Made by a program: the position numbers and the translations under genes
From: CAHJWH01 sp965198905
GTDB taxonomy: Bacteria > Pseudomonadota > Alphaproteobacteria > Caulobacterales > Caulobacteraceae
Direction: 5' to 3'
Assembly: GCA_965198905.1 (NCBI GenBank)
Contig: OZ240678.1
Span: forward strand, 496,001-560,000
Length of the DNA stretch: 64,000 nucleotides
Notes under the pieces: model-generated
The model's database searches: none
What the model was told of the DNA's origin: nothing
The model's input: the letters and a program-made list of their open reading frames with translations, nothing else
In this document: piece after piece, positions 8,583 through 17,364 of the stretch
Layout of the letters: the number at the start of each line of letters is the position of its first letter
Position numbering within the stretch: position 1 is the stretch's first letter

Positions 8583-9190
8583 CGGCCGAGGTCCTGCAGC
8601 GCCGCCTTGATCAGGGCGGGCAGGGTGGCGTCGGGAGCAAGGCGCGCGGCTACGCTCTCCACGGCTCGCCGACCCACCGGCTCCGCCACGCCCAGGCCGA
8701 GCAGGGCGGCGACCGCCTCGCCCGTCAGGCTCGGCGGCGCGGGGGGCGTATCGACGGCGCCGGTGTGCAGCGGCATGGGAAGCCCGGCGCCGATCGGCTT
8801 GCCCTTCAGCTCGGTGACGATGCGCAGGGCGAGCTTGGCGCCCACGCCGTTGGCGCGGCTGACCGCGGCCTTGTCGTCGCGCACCACGGCCGAGGCGAGT
8901 TCGGCGGGGGGAAGCACGTCCAGGACGGCGAGCGCCGCCTTAGGCCCCACGCCCTGGATCGCCTGCAGCAGCAGAAAGGCCTGGCGCTCGCCCTTGGACA
9001 GGAAGCCGTAGAGGCGGGTGCCGTCCTCGCGGGTCTGGCTGTCGATATCCAGCGTCACCTCTTCGCCGAGGGGCGGCAGCCGCTGCAGCGTCCGGGCGCC
9101 GCAGCGCACGACATAGCCGACGCCGCCCACATCTACGACCGCCTCCTCCTCCTCGATATCGGCCACGATCCCGCGAAGCCGGCCGATCAC
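8579..9190 (-). CDS. ruvA: Holliday junction DNA-binding protein RuvA
   Basis: A 203-residue RuvA. It begins MIGRLRGIVADI and has the N-terminal OB fold with VDVGGVGYVV. The helix-hairpin-helix region reads IQGVGPKAALAVLD and ANGVGAKLALRIVTELK. The C-terminal UBA-like domain that contacts RuvB contains the usual EAVAALLGLGV. It forms the tetrameric scaffold on Holliday junctions. It overlaps ruvC and ruvB by 4 bp each. Confidence 0.97.
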   Translation of the reverse strand: MIGRLRGIVADIEEEEAVVDVGGVGYVVRCGARTLQRLPPLGEEVTLDIDSQTREDGTRLYGFLSKGERQAFLLLQAIQGVGPKAALAVLDVLPPAELASAVVRDDKAAVSRANGVGAKLALRIVTELKGKPIGAGLPMPLHTGAVDTPPAPPSLTGEAVAALLGLGVAEPVGRRAVESVAARLAPDATLPALIKAALQDLGR

Positions 9191-9687
9191 GCAGCACCTC
9201 GCAACCGCGCCACGCGCAGGTGGGCGTGGGTGATGGCGACGGCCAGGGCGTCGGCGGCGTCCGCGGTCACCTCGCCTGCGGTGGGCAACAGGCGACGGAC
9301 CATGAAAGCGACCTGGGCCTTGTCCGCAGCCCCTGTGCCGACAACCGCCTTTTTGACCAGGCGGGTCGAATACTCGGCCACCGGCACGCCCGCCTTGGCG
9401 GGGGCCAGCAGGGCGCAGGCCCGGGCATGGCCCAGCTTGAGGGTCGAGGCCGGGTTGACGTTGACGAACACCTCCTCCACCGCCGCCTCATGAGGCGAAT
9501 GCTCGGCGACGACCGCATCCAGCTGGTCGAGCAGGGAGAGCAGCCGGTCCGACATCGCGCCTGCCTCCGGGGCGCACACAACCCCATGCGCCACATGGGC
9601 GAGCCGCGCGCCGGTGCAGGCCACCATCCCCCAGCCGGTGCGGCGCAGGCCGGGATCGAGCCCCAGGATGAGAATCGTGTTCGTCAT
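9187..9687 (-). CDS. ruvC: Holliday junction resolvase RuvC
   Basis: A 166-residue RuvC endonuclease that cuts Holliday junctions symmetrically. The acidic active site is visible: D in ILGLDPGLRRTGWG, E in AAVEEVFVN, and the two aspartates of ADAADALAVAITH. NPASTLKLGHARA is a conserved substrate-binding segment. It is the first gene of the ruvCAB-ybgC operon. I looked for and did not find a GTTC-N7-GTTC SOS box in the 95 bp upstream, so LexA control of this operon is not supported here. Confidence 0.97.
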   Translation of the reverse strand: MTNTILILGLDPGLRRTGWGMVACTGARLAHVAHGVVCAPEAGAMSDRLLSLLDQLDAVVAEHSPHEAAVEEVFVNVNPASTLKLGHARACALLAPAKAGVPVAEYSTRLVKKAVVGTGAADKAQVAFMVRRLLPTAGEVTADAADALAVAITHAHLRVARLRGAA

Positions 9688-9781
9688 GTGTTCCAGGGCT
9701 TAGAGCACGGAACGGCGGCGGGATCGTTAACGGATGGACGCGCCGCGGGGTCGAACGGCGGCCGTCGCGCCCGCACTCGCC

Positions 9782-11734
9782 TCAGAACTCTTCCCAGCCC
9801 TCATCGTCTATAATCGGCGCGGACCGGCGGGCTACGTTGACGCGAGCGGCTGCCGCGGATCGGCCTGAGTAGGAGCTCCGTCGCGGCATCGGAACCGGCC
9901 GGACCGCGGGAAGAGCCTGGAAGGTGTTGGAGATATCGCCGATGCGGAAATGGCTGACGAGTTCGGACAGGACCTCGGCCTCCGAAGCGAGGGCGTGGCT
10001 GGCGGCGGTGGACTGCTCCACCATGGCGGCGTTCTGTTGGGTGACCGTGTCCATCTGGTTGACCGCGATATTGACCTGCTGCAGGCCGCCCGCCTGCTCC
10101 TCCGCGGACGCCGCCATGTCGAGCACCAGGGCGTTGATCTCGCCCACCTGGGCGACGATACGGGCAAGGGCGTCGCCGGTCTGACCGACCAGCTCAACGC
10201 CGCTGCGGACCTGCTTGGAGGAGGCTGAGATCAGGCCCTTGATCTCCTTGGCGGCCTGGGCGGAGCGTTGCGCCAGGGCGCGGACCTCGCTCGCCACCAC
10301 CGCGAAACCGCGTCCTGCCTCGCCGGCGCGCGCCGCCTCGACCCCGGCGTTGAGCGCCAGAAGGTTGGTCTGGAAGGCGATCTCGTCGATCACGCCGATG
10401 ATCTGGGAAATTTCCGCGGCCGAGGTCTCGATCTGACCCATCGCACCCACCGTCTGGCGCACCACCGCGCCGCTCTTCTCCGCATCGGACTTCGTGTTCG
10501 ACACGGTGCGGCGCGCCAGGGTGGCGCCCTCGGCGGTCTTCTTCACCGTGGCGGTGATCTGGTCCAAGGCGGCCGCCGTCTCTTCCAGGGTCGCGGCCTG
10601 CTGCTCGGTGCGCCGCGAAAGGTCGTCGGCGGCATGGCTGATCTCCCCGACGCCGACGCGCATCCGCCCGGCGTTCTCCACGATCACGCCGACGACCTCC
10701 TCCAGCCGCTCCATGGTGGCGTTGTAGTCGTCCTTCAGCTTCTGGCAGTATTCAGGAAAGACCACGGTGATGCGGAAGGTGAGATCGCCGGAAGCGAGCT
10801 TGGCCAAGCCCTCCCCCAGGCCGACCACGACCTGTTGAGCTTCAGCAACCATGACATTGTGTTTGGCGACCTTGGCGGCGCGTTCCGCTTCGAGGGCGAG
10901 CGCCGCCGCCTCCTGCTCGCACCGCGATTCGGCAAGATGGCGTTGGTTGTCGCGAAATACCGATAGCGAGGCGACGATGGCGCCAAGCTCGTCAAGCCGG
11001 CGAAGACTTTGAAAATCAAGATCGTTGTCGCCGTCCGCCACAGCCTGGGTCGCCGAGGCGATGCGACCGATATCGCGACGCGTGGTGATTACGGCGACTG
11101 TCCCGAGCGCCCCCACGGCCAGCAGGGTGAGGCCGCCGACGAGGGTGAGCAGGCGAACGCTCTTCGTCACCCGGGCATAGCTGGAGGCCGCATCGGCGCT
11201 GATCTGGCTGTTCTGGTCGGCGACCACCTCCTTCAAGGTGGTCGTCATCAAGCGGTAACTGTCCTCGAAAGGTATGGCGAAGCCGGCCGCGGTGGCGAAG
11301 TCGGTCCCCATCATGTTGCCGATAAGGTCCACCATGCTCTGAGTGTCTGCGAGCTCCTTGGTGACGCGGTCGAGCTTGAGCCGCTCGGCGGGCGGCGACT
11401 GCACGCGAACAAGCGCCAACTGCTTGCCGATGGCGTCGAAACGCAGGCTCAGCGCCTTCATCTGTCCATCGACCTTGTCGGGGTCGATCTTGGCGCCCTG
11501 GTGAGTCAGCAATCGATAGAGTTCGCCATGCGCGGCGACGATGGCTTCGGAGATGTCGCGCATCTGCGCGCGCCGGGGCATCTGAACCTCGACCACCTGT
11601 CTCAGCTCGGCGCTGGACTGGGCGATGGCGAAAATGTTCATCAATCCGACCGCCGACATCATTAACAGCGCGAAGGCGGGCGCCACGCCGATCTTGATGG
11701 CGAGAGGTAGGTCGGCCACCCTCAAACGAAACAT
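9782..11734 (-). CDS. Methyl-accepting chemotaxis protein with CheR-tether-like C-terminus
   Basis: A 650-residue transmembrane chemoreceptor. It has a membrane helix at about residues 13-35, a periplasmic helical region, and a second helix near 195-220 followed by HAMP. A helical segment follows, then the long MCP signalling hairpin whose tip reads IDEIAFQTNLLALNAGVEAA and GRGFAVVASEVRALAQRSA. Methylation-helix-like Glu/Gln pairs flank the tip (EQQAATLEETAAALDQI; EEQAGGLQQVN). The last five residues are GWEEF, matching the xWxxF CheR/CheB tether known from high-abundance receptors. The ligand is unknown. No che genes are adjacent. Confidence 0.95.
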   Translation of the reverse strand: MFRLRVADLPLAIKIGVAPAFALLMMSAVGLMNIFAIAQSSAELRQVVEVQMPRRAQMRDISEAIVAAHGELYRLLTHQGAKIDPDKVDGQMKALSLRFDAIGKQLALVRVQSPPAERLKLDRVTKELADTQSMVDLIGNMMGTDFATAAGFAIPFEDSYRLMTTTLKEVVADQNSQISADAASSYARVTKSVRLLTLVGGLTLLAVGALGTVAVITTRRDIGRIASATQAVADGDNDLDFQSLRRLDELGAIVASLSVFRDNQRHLAESRCEQEAAALALEAERAAKVAKHNVMVAEAQQVVVGLGEGLAKLASGDLTFRITVVFPEYCQKLKDDYNATMERLEEVVGVIVENAGRMRVGVGEISHAADDLSRRTEQQAATLEETAAALDQITATVKKTAEGATLARRTVSNTKSDAEKSGAVVRQTVGAMGQIETSAAEISQIIGVIDEIAFQTNLLALNAGVEAARAGEAGRGFAVVASEVRALAQRSAQAAKEIKGLISASSKQVRSGVELVGQTGDALARIVAQVGEINALVLDMAASAEEQAGGLQQVNIAVNQMDTVTQQNAAMVEQSTAASHALASEAEVLSELVSHFRIGDISNTFQALPAVRPVPMPRRSSYSGRSAAAARVNVARRSAPIIDDEGWEEF

Positions 11735-11949
11735 CCTCAGCTCCCGACGACGAAAAGGCGCGCGAGTTATTCGACCTGATTAATGTTAATGACTGCTCTC
11801 TTTAGTGCCAGCGGCGCTCAATTTATTTCGCTGCCAGAGGGCGTTCGGTGACACTCAGTTAACTCTACACCAGGGTCAGATTTAGGATGATTTATTAAGT
11901 CCCGCCTGAGAACGTGGCTGTCTCCCAACCATGACCAGGGGCATGGATC
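11735..11949. other. AT-richer intergenic region
   Basis: This 215-bp divergent spacer between the chemoreceptor and the small secreted protein is locally AT-rich (for example around 11768-11790 and 11880-11900) and must hold both promoters. No recognisable operator; a minus-strand reading frame here has no family features. Confidence 0.35.
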
Positions 11950-12258
11950 ATGAAGACGTCGATCTCTCTGATCGCTGGACTGTTCGTCGGGGTCGCTGCG
12001 AGCCGCGGCGCGCTGGCTGACGGCAACTTCCAAGCTCATTACACCGACTGCGTGGACAAGTTCGCGACCACCTCTTCGGCGGCGAGCGTCACGCTGGAGT
12101 GCAGCGCCGCCGCTGGTAAGCTCGGCGCGTGCAAGGTGGTGGACAACAGCGCCCCTGGCAAAGGGTTCGACAGGGCGGCCGTTTGCGTCGCGGCCTTCCT
12201 GCCCATGGGGACCAAGACGGGCATGGTGCGGGTGCCGGTGCGTTTTACGGCGATGTGA
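11950..12258 (+). CDS. Small secreted protein with TonB C-terminal-like domain
   Basis: A 102-residue protein with a signal peptide (KTSISLIAGLFVGVAASRGALA, cleavage likely after ALA at residue 23). The rest resembles the TonB C-terminal fold: a strand with VTLECSAAAGKLGACKV, then SAPGKGFDRAAVCVAAF and a final VRVPVRF strand. This is the pattern in which energy-transducer proteins read 'G-x-L-x-x-C-x-v...P.G.GF..AAl...VrvPvrF'. Unlike TonB it lacks the N-terminal membrane anchor and proline-rich spanner, so it should be free in the periplasm. Three cysteines could form disulfides. It sits between the chemoreceptor and carA as a single gene. Confidence 0.7.
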   Translation: MKTSISLIAGLFVGVAASRGALADGNFQAHYTDCVDKFATTSSAASVTLECSAAAGKLGACKVVDNSAPGKGFDRAAVCVAAFLPMGTKTGMVRVPVRFTAM

Positions 12259-12282
12259 CCGGCTGGTTCGGCCCGGGCGGCG

Positions 12283-13470
12283 TCAGCCGGCCATCAGCCC
12301 GGCGAACCGTTCGAACAGATAGAGCGAGTCGGTGGGTCCCGGGCTCGCCTCGGGATGGTGCTGAACGCTGAACACCGGCCGGTCGGCCAGCCTGATGCCC
12401 GCATTCGTCCCGTCGAAGAGCGAGACGTGGGTCTCCTGCACCGCCTCCGGCAGGCCGCGCCGATCCACCGTGAAGCCGTGGTTCATGGACACGATCTCCA
12501 CCTTGCCGGTCTCCAGGTCCTTGACCGGATGGTTGGCGCCGTGGTGGCCCTGGTCCATCTTGATCGTCTTGGCGCCCAAGGCCAAAGACAGCATCTGGTG
12601 GCCGAGGCAGATGCCGAACACCGGCTTGCCTGACTCCACCAGCTTGCGGATTTCGGGCACGGCGTAATCGCCGGTGGCCGAAGGATCGCCCGGACCGTTG
12701 GACAGCAGCACGCCGTCGGGATTTCGCGCCAGCACCTCCTCCGCCGTCGTGGTCGCCGGCAACACGGTGGCGCGGGCGCCGATGGAGGTGAGCGCGCGCA
12801 GGATGTTGCGCTTGATGCCGTAGTCCAGCACCGCGACCTCGAACCGAGGCTCCGGCCGCGCCTTGGCGTAGCCCTCCGGCCAGGACCAGAGGCCCTCTTC
12901 GAAGGTGAAGCTCTGCAGCGTGGTGGCCTCCTTGGCGAGGTCCAGCCCGACCAGGCCGCTCCAGGCGCGCGCTTGCGCCCGGAGCGCATCCAGGTCGAAC
13001 CGGCCGTCTGGGGCGTGGGCGATCACGGCGTGCGGCATCCCCCGCTCCCGGATGGTCCGGGTCAGCTTGCGGGTGTCCACCCCAGCCAGGCCTACGACGC
13101 CGCGGCGCTTCATCCAGGCGTCGAGGTCGCCGGACGCGCCCCTCTCCGCGCGCCAGTTGGCGGCGGCGGTGGGGACATCGCGAAAGATTGCGCCGCGGGC
13201 GGTCGTGCGCGCACCTCCGAATCCGCCCTCCCGTCCGAACTGCTCGGTGTCTTCCAAGTTCACGCCCGTATTGCCGATGTGGGGGAAGGTGAAGGTGACG
13301 ATCTGGGCCATGTAGGAGGGATCGGTCAGGATCTCCTGATAGCCAGTCATGGCGGTGTTGAAGCACACCTCGCCCACCGCCTCGCCCACATGGCCGACGC
13401 CGAGACCGCTCAGCACCGTGCCGTCGCCGAGCACAAGGACGCCCGTCGCGCCTTCGATCACCTCGGACAT
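12283..13470 (-). CDS. carA: Carbamoyl-phosphate synthase small (glutaminase) subunit
   Basis: A 395-residue CarA, which supplies ammonia from glutamine to CarB for carbamoyl phosphate synthesis (arginine and pyrimidine pathways). The N-terminal CPSase domain has FNTAMTGYQEILTDPSY, and the class I glutaminase domain has the nucleophile motif GICLGHQ and the catalytic His/Glu in VQHHPEASPGP. carB is not adjacent, since the next gene downstream is the unrelated secreted protein on the opposite strand. Confidence 0.97.
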   Translation of the reverse strand: MSEVIEGATGVLVLGDGTVLSGLGVGHVGEAVGEVCFNTAMTGYQEILTDPSYMAQIVTFTFPHIGNTGVNLEDTEQFGREGGFGGARTTARGAIFRDVPTAAANWRAERGASGDLDAWMKRRGVVGLAGVDTRKLTRTIRERGMPHAVIAHAPDGRFDLDALRAQARAWSGLVGLDLAKEATTLQSFTFEEGLWSWPEGYAKARPEPRFEVAVLDYGIKRNILRALTSIGARATVLPATTTAEEVLARNPDGVLLSNGPGDPSATGDYAVPEIRKLVESGKPVFGICLGHQMLSLALGAKTIKMDQGHHGANHPVKDLETGKVEIVSMNHGFTVDRRGLPEAVQETHVSLFDGTNAGIRLADRPVFSVQHHPEASPGPTDSLYLFERFAGLMAG

Positions 13471-13546
13471 GCTAAGCTCCGGACGCCCGCGGGGTGTCGA
13501 GCGGGCGCGCGTGCTTACAGCCGATCCCGCCTCATGGCGAGCGGGC

Positions 13547-14401
13547 TCAAAGCGTTGCGATCGTGTTCACGCGCGCGCCTCGCGTCCTGAGCAGGCCGCG
13601 CACGGGCCAGACCAGCGCCTCGCCCACGGTCCTCGGCTCTTCGCCGGTATCCAGCCCGGTCTGCACCCGTTCGCCGCGCTGCGGCGGCCGGTAGGCCCCG
13701 CTGAGGACGTCGAAGATCGGGAACAGGGAGGCGAAGTTCACGTCGAAATGCGCTTCCGCTTCGGAGTGATGCAGGCGGTGATAGGCCGGCCCGTTCAAGA
13801 CCCAGGTCCATCGGCCGAAGTCCAGCCGCGTATTGGAATGCACGACATAGTGGTAGAAGCTCACCGCGACGTACAGGGCGACAACGCTCGCCGGCGCCTT
13901 GAACAACAGTCCTACCGCCAGCCAGATCGTCGCCATCTTGATCGCCGGCTCCAGCCAGAAGTGGCGCGCGGCCGTGGTGGAGTCGAACGCCCTGTCGCTG
14001 TGATGAAGCGAGTGCATGGACCAGAGCGCAGGAATGGCGTGCTGAGCCCGGTGGAACAGGTATTCGCCAAAATCCATGACCAGGAAGTAGACCGCCAATC
14101 CCGCCCACCAGCCCAGGCCGCGGGTGGGAAGCCTCACCAGCCCGCCGCCGGCCCGGTTCAGGGCCAGCGTCGTGAGCCCGCCCAGCATTGGGATCGCCAA
14201 AGCCTGGCCCAAAAGCAGCGCGGCCCAGATGGCGAGGCTCACCCCATGCAGCCGCTCGCGCTTCAGATGCGCAGGCCAGAGGCGCTCGGCGCTGTGACGC
14301 ACCAGCACCATCGCCACGAGTGGAGCGGCCACCGCCAGGGCGAGGCGGAGCTCAGGGGTCGGATGAATCACGAAAACGGCCTCGGTGACACCCGCCAGCA
14401 T
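13547..14401 (-). CDS. Sterol desaturase / fatty acid hydroxylase family membrane protein
   Basis: A 284-residue integral membrane di-iron enzyme of the fatty acid hydroxylase superfamily. Several hydrophobic helices occupy the first 150 residues. The histidine boxes are HRAQH, HSLHHSD, and HRLHHSE, with a further conserved H in ARHFW. Such proteins insert oxygen or desaturate lipids; the substrate here is unknown. It is transcribed away from the DUF2336 gene and ends about 75 bp from the carA start, so it may share transcripts with carA, though no overlap supports that. Confidence 0.85.
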   Translation of the reverse strand: MLAGVTEAVFVIHPTPELRLALAVAAPLVAMVLVRHSAERLWPAHLKRERLHGVSLAIWAALLLGQALAIPMLGGLTTLALNRAGGGLVRLPTRGLGWWAGLAVYFLVMDFGEYLFHRAQHAIPALWSMHSLHHSDRAFDSTTAARHFWLEPAIKMATIWLAVGLLFKAPASVVALYVAVSFYHYVVHSNTRLDFGRWTWVLNGPAYHRLHHSEAEAHFDVNFASLFPIFDVLSGAYRPPQRGERVQTGLDTGEEPRTVGEALVWPVRGLLRTRGARVNTIATL

Positions 14402-14493
14402 ACGTCAGACAAACCCACCAGCCGGTTAAGACCCATGCTCATCAATGGTTAAGGACGCGCGCCTAGGGTTGGGAACCAGCTAGCCCGCCGAAG

Positions 14494-15717
14494 TTGCACC
14501 GACCCGTGGACAGCGCCGCCGACACCATCATGCCCCTCGCCATTCCGCTCGGCCGGGCGCGGCTGGCTCTGATCAAGCGGCTGGCGGATGTGGTGTGCCT
14601 GCCGTCGAGCCGCGTGAACACCTTCGAGCGGGCCATGACCGCCGACCTGCTGGTGGAGATGCTGCGAGAAGCGTCGCCAGCGGAGCGCGCCCGGGTGGCT
14701 CGCCGCCTGGCCAATCTCGTGGAGATGCCGACCCGGCTGCTGCGCCTGCTGCTGCGCGACGACATCGAGGTGGCGCGGCCCCTGCTCACTGAGGACACAT
14801 CGCTTAGCGAGGCCGATCTGATCGACTGCGTGCGCCAGGCGGGGCCCGAGCACCGCCTTCTGATCGCGCGCCGTCGCGATCCGGGCGAGCTGGTGTGCGA
14901 GGCCTTGATCGAGGCCGGCGAGCAACCCGTCGTTGAGGCGCTGCTGCGCAACACCGGCGCCAAGATTTCCGCCGACGCCATGGATGCGCTGATCGCCGCC
15001 TCCCAGAAGGTTCCGGATTTCATTCCGGGCCTGCTCAAGCGCGCGGAGCTGCGACCGGCCCACGCCTATGTGCTGTTCTGGTGGGCCGAGCCGGACCAGC
15101 GCCGGGCGATCCTGCAGCGCTTCGCCGTCAGCCGGGAGGTGCTCCAGGAGGCGGCGGGGGACGTCTTTCCCCTCGCCGCCGAGGAGAGCTGGCAGGACCC
15201 CTTGGTGCGAAAGGCGCTGCAGTTCATCGAGCGACGCCAGCGCAACCGCGCCGCCATCGCGCGCTCGCCGTACGCCAGCCTGGACGAGGCGGTGGCCGAC
15301 GCCCAGTCCGGCATGAGCAAGGAGGCCGCGCGCGAGATCGCCTTCCTGGCCGGCGTGAAGCCCACCACCGCCGCCAAGATCTTCACCGATCCCTATGGCG
15401 AGCCCATCGCCATCCTGTGCAAGGCCACGGGCCTGCCGCGAAGCGCGGTGCTGGCTTTGTGGCGAGGCCTTCGCAAGATCGAGATCGACAGCACGGGCGA
15501 GATGACCGCGGCGCTGACGCGCACCTTGTTCGTGTTCGACATGATGGCCGTGGACCGCGCCCAGACCGTCTTGCGCTACTGGAACTGGTCGCTCTCCAGC
15601 GCTTTGACCCCGGCCCTGGTCCGCGCCATCCGCGAAGGCGACGACAGCAACCTGGACGAATATTCCCAGCCCCAGCGCGCCGCCATGCTGGCCCTGGCGA
15701 GGGACTTCGCCCGCTAG
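14494..15717 (+). CDS. DUF2336 domain-containing protein
   Basis: A 407-residue, mostly alpha-helical soluble protein that matches the DUF2336 family of alphaproteobacteria. Repeated HEAT-like helices are suggested by ERARVARRLANLVEMP, FERAMTADLLVEML and similar amphipathic segments. No catalytic motif is visible and the molecular function of the family is unknown. The TTG at 14494 is the outermost start; GTG at 14506 and ATG at 14530 are equally plausible because no good ribosome-binding site distinguishes them. Confidence 0.75.
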   Translation: MHRPVDSAADTIMPLAIPLGRARLALIKRLADVVCLPSSRVNTFERAMTADLLVEMLREASPAERARVARRLANLVEMPTRLLRLLLRDDIEVARPLLTEDTSLSEADLIDCVRQAGPEHRLLIARRRDPGELVCEALIEAGEQPVVEALLRNTGAKISADAMDALIAASQKVPDFIPGLLKRAELRPAHAYVLFWWAEPDQRRAILQRFAVSREVLQEAAGDVFPLAAEESWQDPLVRKALQFIERRQRNRAAIARSPYASLDEAVADAQSGMSKEAAREIAFLAGVKPTTAAKIFTDPYGEPIAILCKATGLPRSAVLALWRGLRKIEIDSTGEMTAALTRTLFVFDMMAVDRAQTVLRYWNWSLSSALTPALVRAIREGDDSNLDEYSQPQRAAMLALARDFAR

Positions 15718-15778
15718 CGAGCGAGATTTCGTTTTTGGGGATTGGCGTAGAGCGTTGCGTCCCGGCCGTGGTTGGGGA

Positions 15779-16630
15779 TCAACGCTGACAGGCAGGACAG
15801 AAGAAGCTGGAGCGTCCAGATTGCACCCGCCGCTCGACGACCCCCCGGCAACGAGGCTTCACACAGGCCAGGTCTTCGCGGCCATAGACCTTGAAGGCGT
15901 GTTGGAAATAGCCAAGCGCGCCTTCGGCGTTTCGATAGTCGCGAAGGGTCGAGCCTCCCGCCGCGATCGCCTCCTGCAGCGTCGTCACGATCTCAGCCGC
16001 GAGCCGCCGAAGCTTTGATGCGGAGACCTCCCCCGCCGGACGTTCGGGATGAATGGCGGCGCGGTGCAGCGCCTCGCAGACGTAGATATTGCCGAGCCCC
16101 GCCACCACCCGCTGGTCGAGCAGGGTCGCCTTGACGCTCTGGCGACGGCTGTTGAAGGCGGCGCGTAGAACAGCAGCGTCGAAATCAGGGCCGAGCGGCT
16201 CCGGCCCCAGGCCTGCGAACCACGGATGCCGCTCCAGGGTCGAGCTGTCGATCAGGTCCATATAGCCGAACCGGCGGGCGTCGTTGAACGAGACGCTGAC
16301 GCCCGCGTCCGTCCTGAGCACGATGTGGGTGTGCTTGGGATCGTCGCCGGCGGCATGGACAAAGCGGCCGGGCGCCACATCCTCCACCAGGAACCGCCCC
16401 GTCATGCCGAGGTGGCAGACCAGGGTCTCACCCGTGTCCAGCGCCGCCCGGAGATATTTGGCGCGCCGTTCCAGCGAGAGCACGCCCGCCCCTGTCAGGC
16501 GTTCGGCGAAACTGACCGGGAGCGGAAAGCGCAGAGCGGGCCGGCGCTGCTCCACCTCCGTCAGGCGCGCGCCGACGAGATAGGGGGCCAAGCCCCGGCG
16601 GACGGTCTCGACTTCGGGAAGTTCGGGCAT
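15779..16630 (-). CDS. mutM: Formamidopyrimidine-DNA glycosylase MutM (Fpg)
   Basis: A 283-residue bifunctional glycosylase/AP lyase that removes 8-oxoguanine. The start is fixed at 16630 because the mature protein must begin with Pro-2 (MPELPEVETVRRGL), the catalytic nucleophile; upstream in-frame codons run into the rpsD terminator. LVCHLGMTGRF, the DDPKHTHIVL region, the H2TH segment and RQSVKATLLDQRVVAGLGNIY are present. The C-terminal zinc finger reads C-x4-C-x16-C-x2-C (CVKPRC ... CPAC) rather than the usual C-x2-C first pair, a two-residue insertion worth noting. Confidence 0.96.
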   Translation of the reverse strand: MPELPEVETVRRGLAPYLVGARLTEVEQRRPALRFPLPVSFAERLTGAGVLSLERRAKYLRAALDTGETLVCHLGMTGRFLVEDVAPGRFVHAAGDDPKHTHIVLRTDAGVSVSFNDARRFGYMDLIDSSTLERHPWFAGLGPEPLGPDFDAAVLRAAFNSRRQSVKATLLDQRVVAGLGNIYVCEALHRAAIHPERPAGEVSASKLRRLAAEIVTTLQEAIAAGGSTLRDYRNAEGALGYFQHAFKVYGREDLACVKPRCRGVVERRVQSGRSSFFCPACQR

Positions 16631-16694
16631 GAGCAGGAAATGGGATCGCGAGGCCCTAGCCGATAGGCCATCTTCGCCGGCGTCCTGCAGCCAC

Positions 16695-16722
16695 AAAAAA
16701 GGGCTTCCTCTCGGAAGCCCTT
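16695..16722 (-). terminator. Rho-independent terminator of rpsD
   Basis: On the minus strand AAGGGCTTCC-GAGA-GGAAGCCCTT is followed by a T run (TTTTTT including the end of the stem). It lies 25 bp downstream of the rpsD stop and upstream of the mutM start, ending the rpsD transcript. Confidence 0.92.
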
Positions 16723-16746
16723 CTGGCGATCAGGTCTCGCGACCGA

Positions 16747-17364
16747 TCAGGAGGCGTAATATTCGATGACCAGGTTCGGCTCCATCTTCACCGGATACGG
16801 CACTTCGGCCAATTCCGGCGCGCGGACGAACTTGGCGGTCAGTTGCTTGGTGTCAACTTCGATATAGTCCGGCGTGTCGCGCTCAGGCGACTGGGACGCT
16901 TCCAACACCAGAGCCATCGACCGCGAGCGCTCGCGGACCGAGACGACATCGCCCGCCTTTACGCGGAAAGACGCGATGTTCACCCGCTTGCCGTTAACCA
17001 GGACGTGGCCATGATTAACGAACTGGCGCGCAGCGAACGGCGTCGGGACGAACTTGGCGCGATAGACCACAGCATCCAGCCGGCTCTCCAACAGGGCGAT
17101 CAGATTTTCCGAAGTGTTGCCCTTACGCCGAGCCGCCTCTTCGTAGGTGCGGGAAAACTGCTTTTCAGTGATATTGCCGTAATAGCCCTTCAGCTTCTGC
17201 TTGGCCCGGAGCTGCAGGCCAAAGTCGGAAACCTTGGACTTGCGACGTTGGCCGTGCTGGCCGGGACCGTAGGCGCGCTGGTTTACGGGGGACTTGGGGC
17301 GGCCCCAGAGGTTCTCCCCCATCCGCCGATCGAGTTTGTATTTCGCCGAGTGGCGCTTGGACAT
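16747..17364 (-). CDS. rpsD: 30S ribosomal protein S4
   Basis: A 205-residue S4, the primary 16S rRNA-binding protein that nucleates assembly of the small-subunit body. It starts MSKRHSAKYKLDRRMGENLWGRPKSP, has the KQKLKGYYGNITEKQF segment and a C-terminal S4 RNA-binding domain (SRLDAVVYRAKFVPTPFAARQFVNHGHVLVNG). It is monocistronic here, bounded by a strong terminator, as in many alphaproteobacteria where rpsD is outside the alpha operon. Confidence 0.98.
   Translation of the reverse strand: MSKRHSAKYKLDRRMGENLWGRPKSPVNQRAYGPGQHGQRRKSKVSDFGLQLRAKQKLKGYYGNITEKQFSRTYEEAARRKGNTSENLIALLESRLDAVVYRAKFVPTPFAARQFVNHGHVLVNGKRVNIASFRVKAGDVVSVRERSRSMALVLEASQSPERDTPDYIEVDTKQLTAKFVRAPELAEVPYPVKMEPNLVIEYYAS

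Noticed and set aside
9688..9781. SOS box ahead of ruvC
   Set aside because: GTTC elements occur singly, but no GTTC-N7-GTTC spacing was found on either strand.
12245..13366. 373-residue minus-strand frame overlapping carA
   Set aside because: Same strand but another frame of carA; Arg/Gly/Pro-rich with no motifs.
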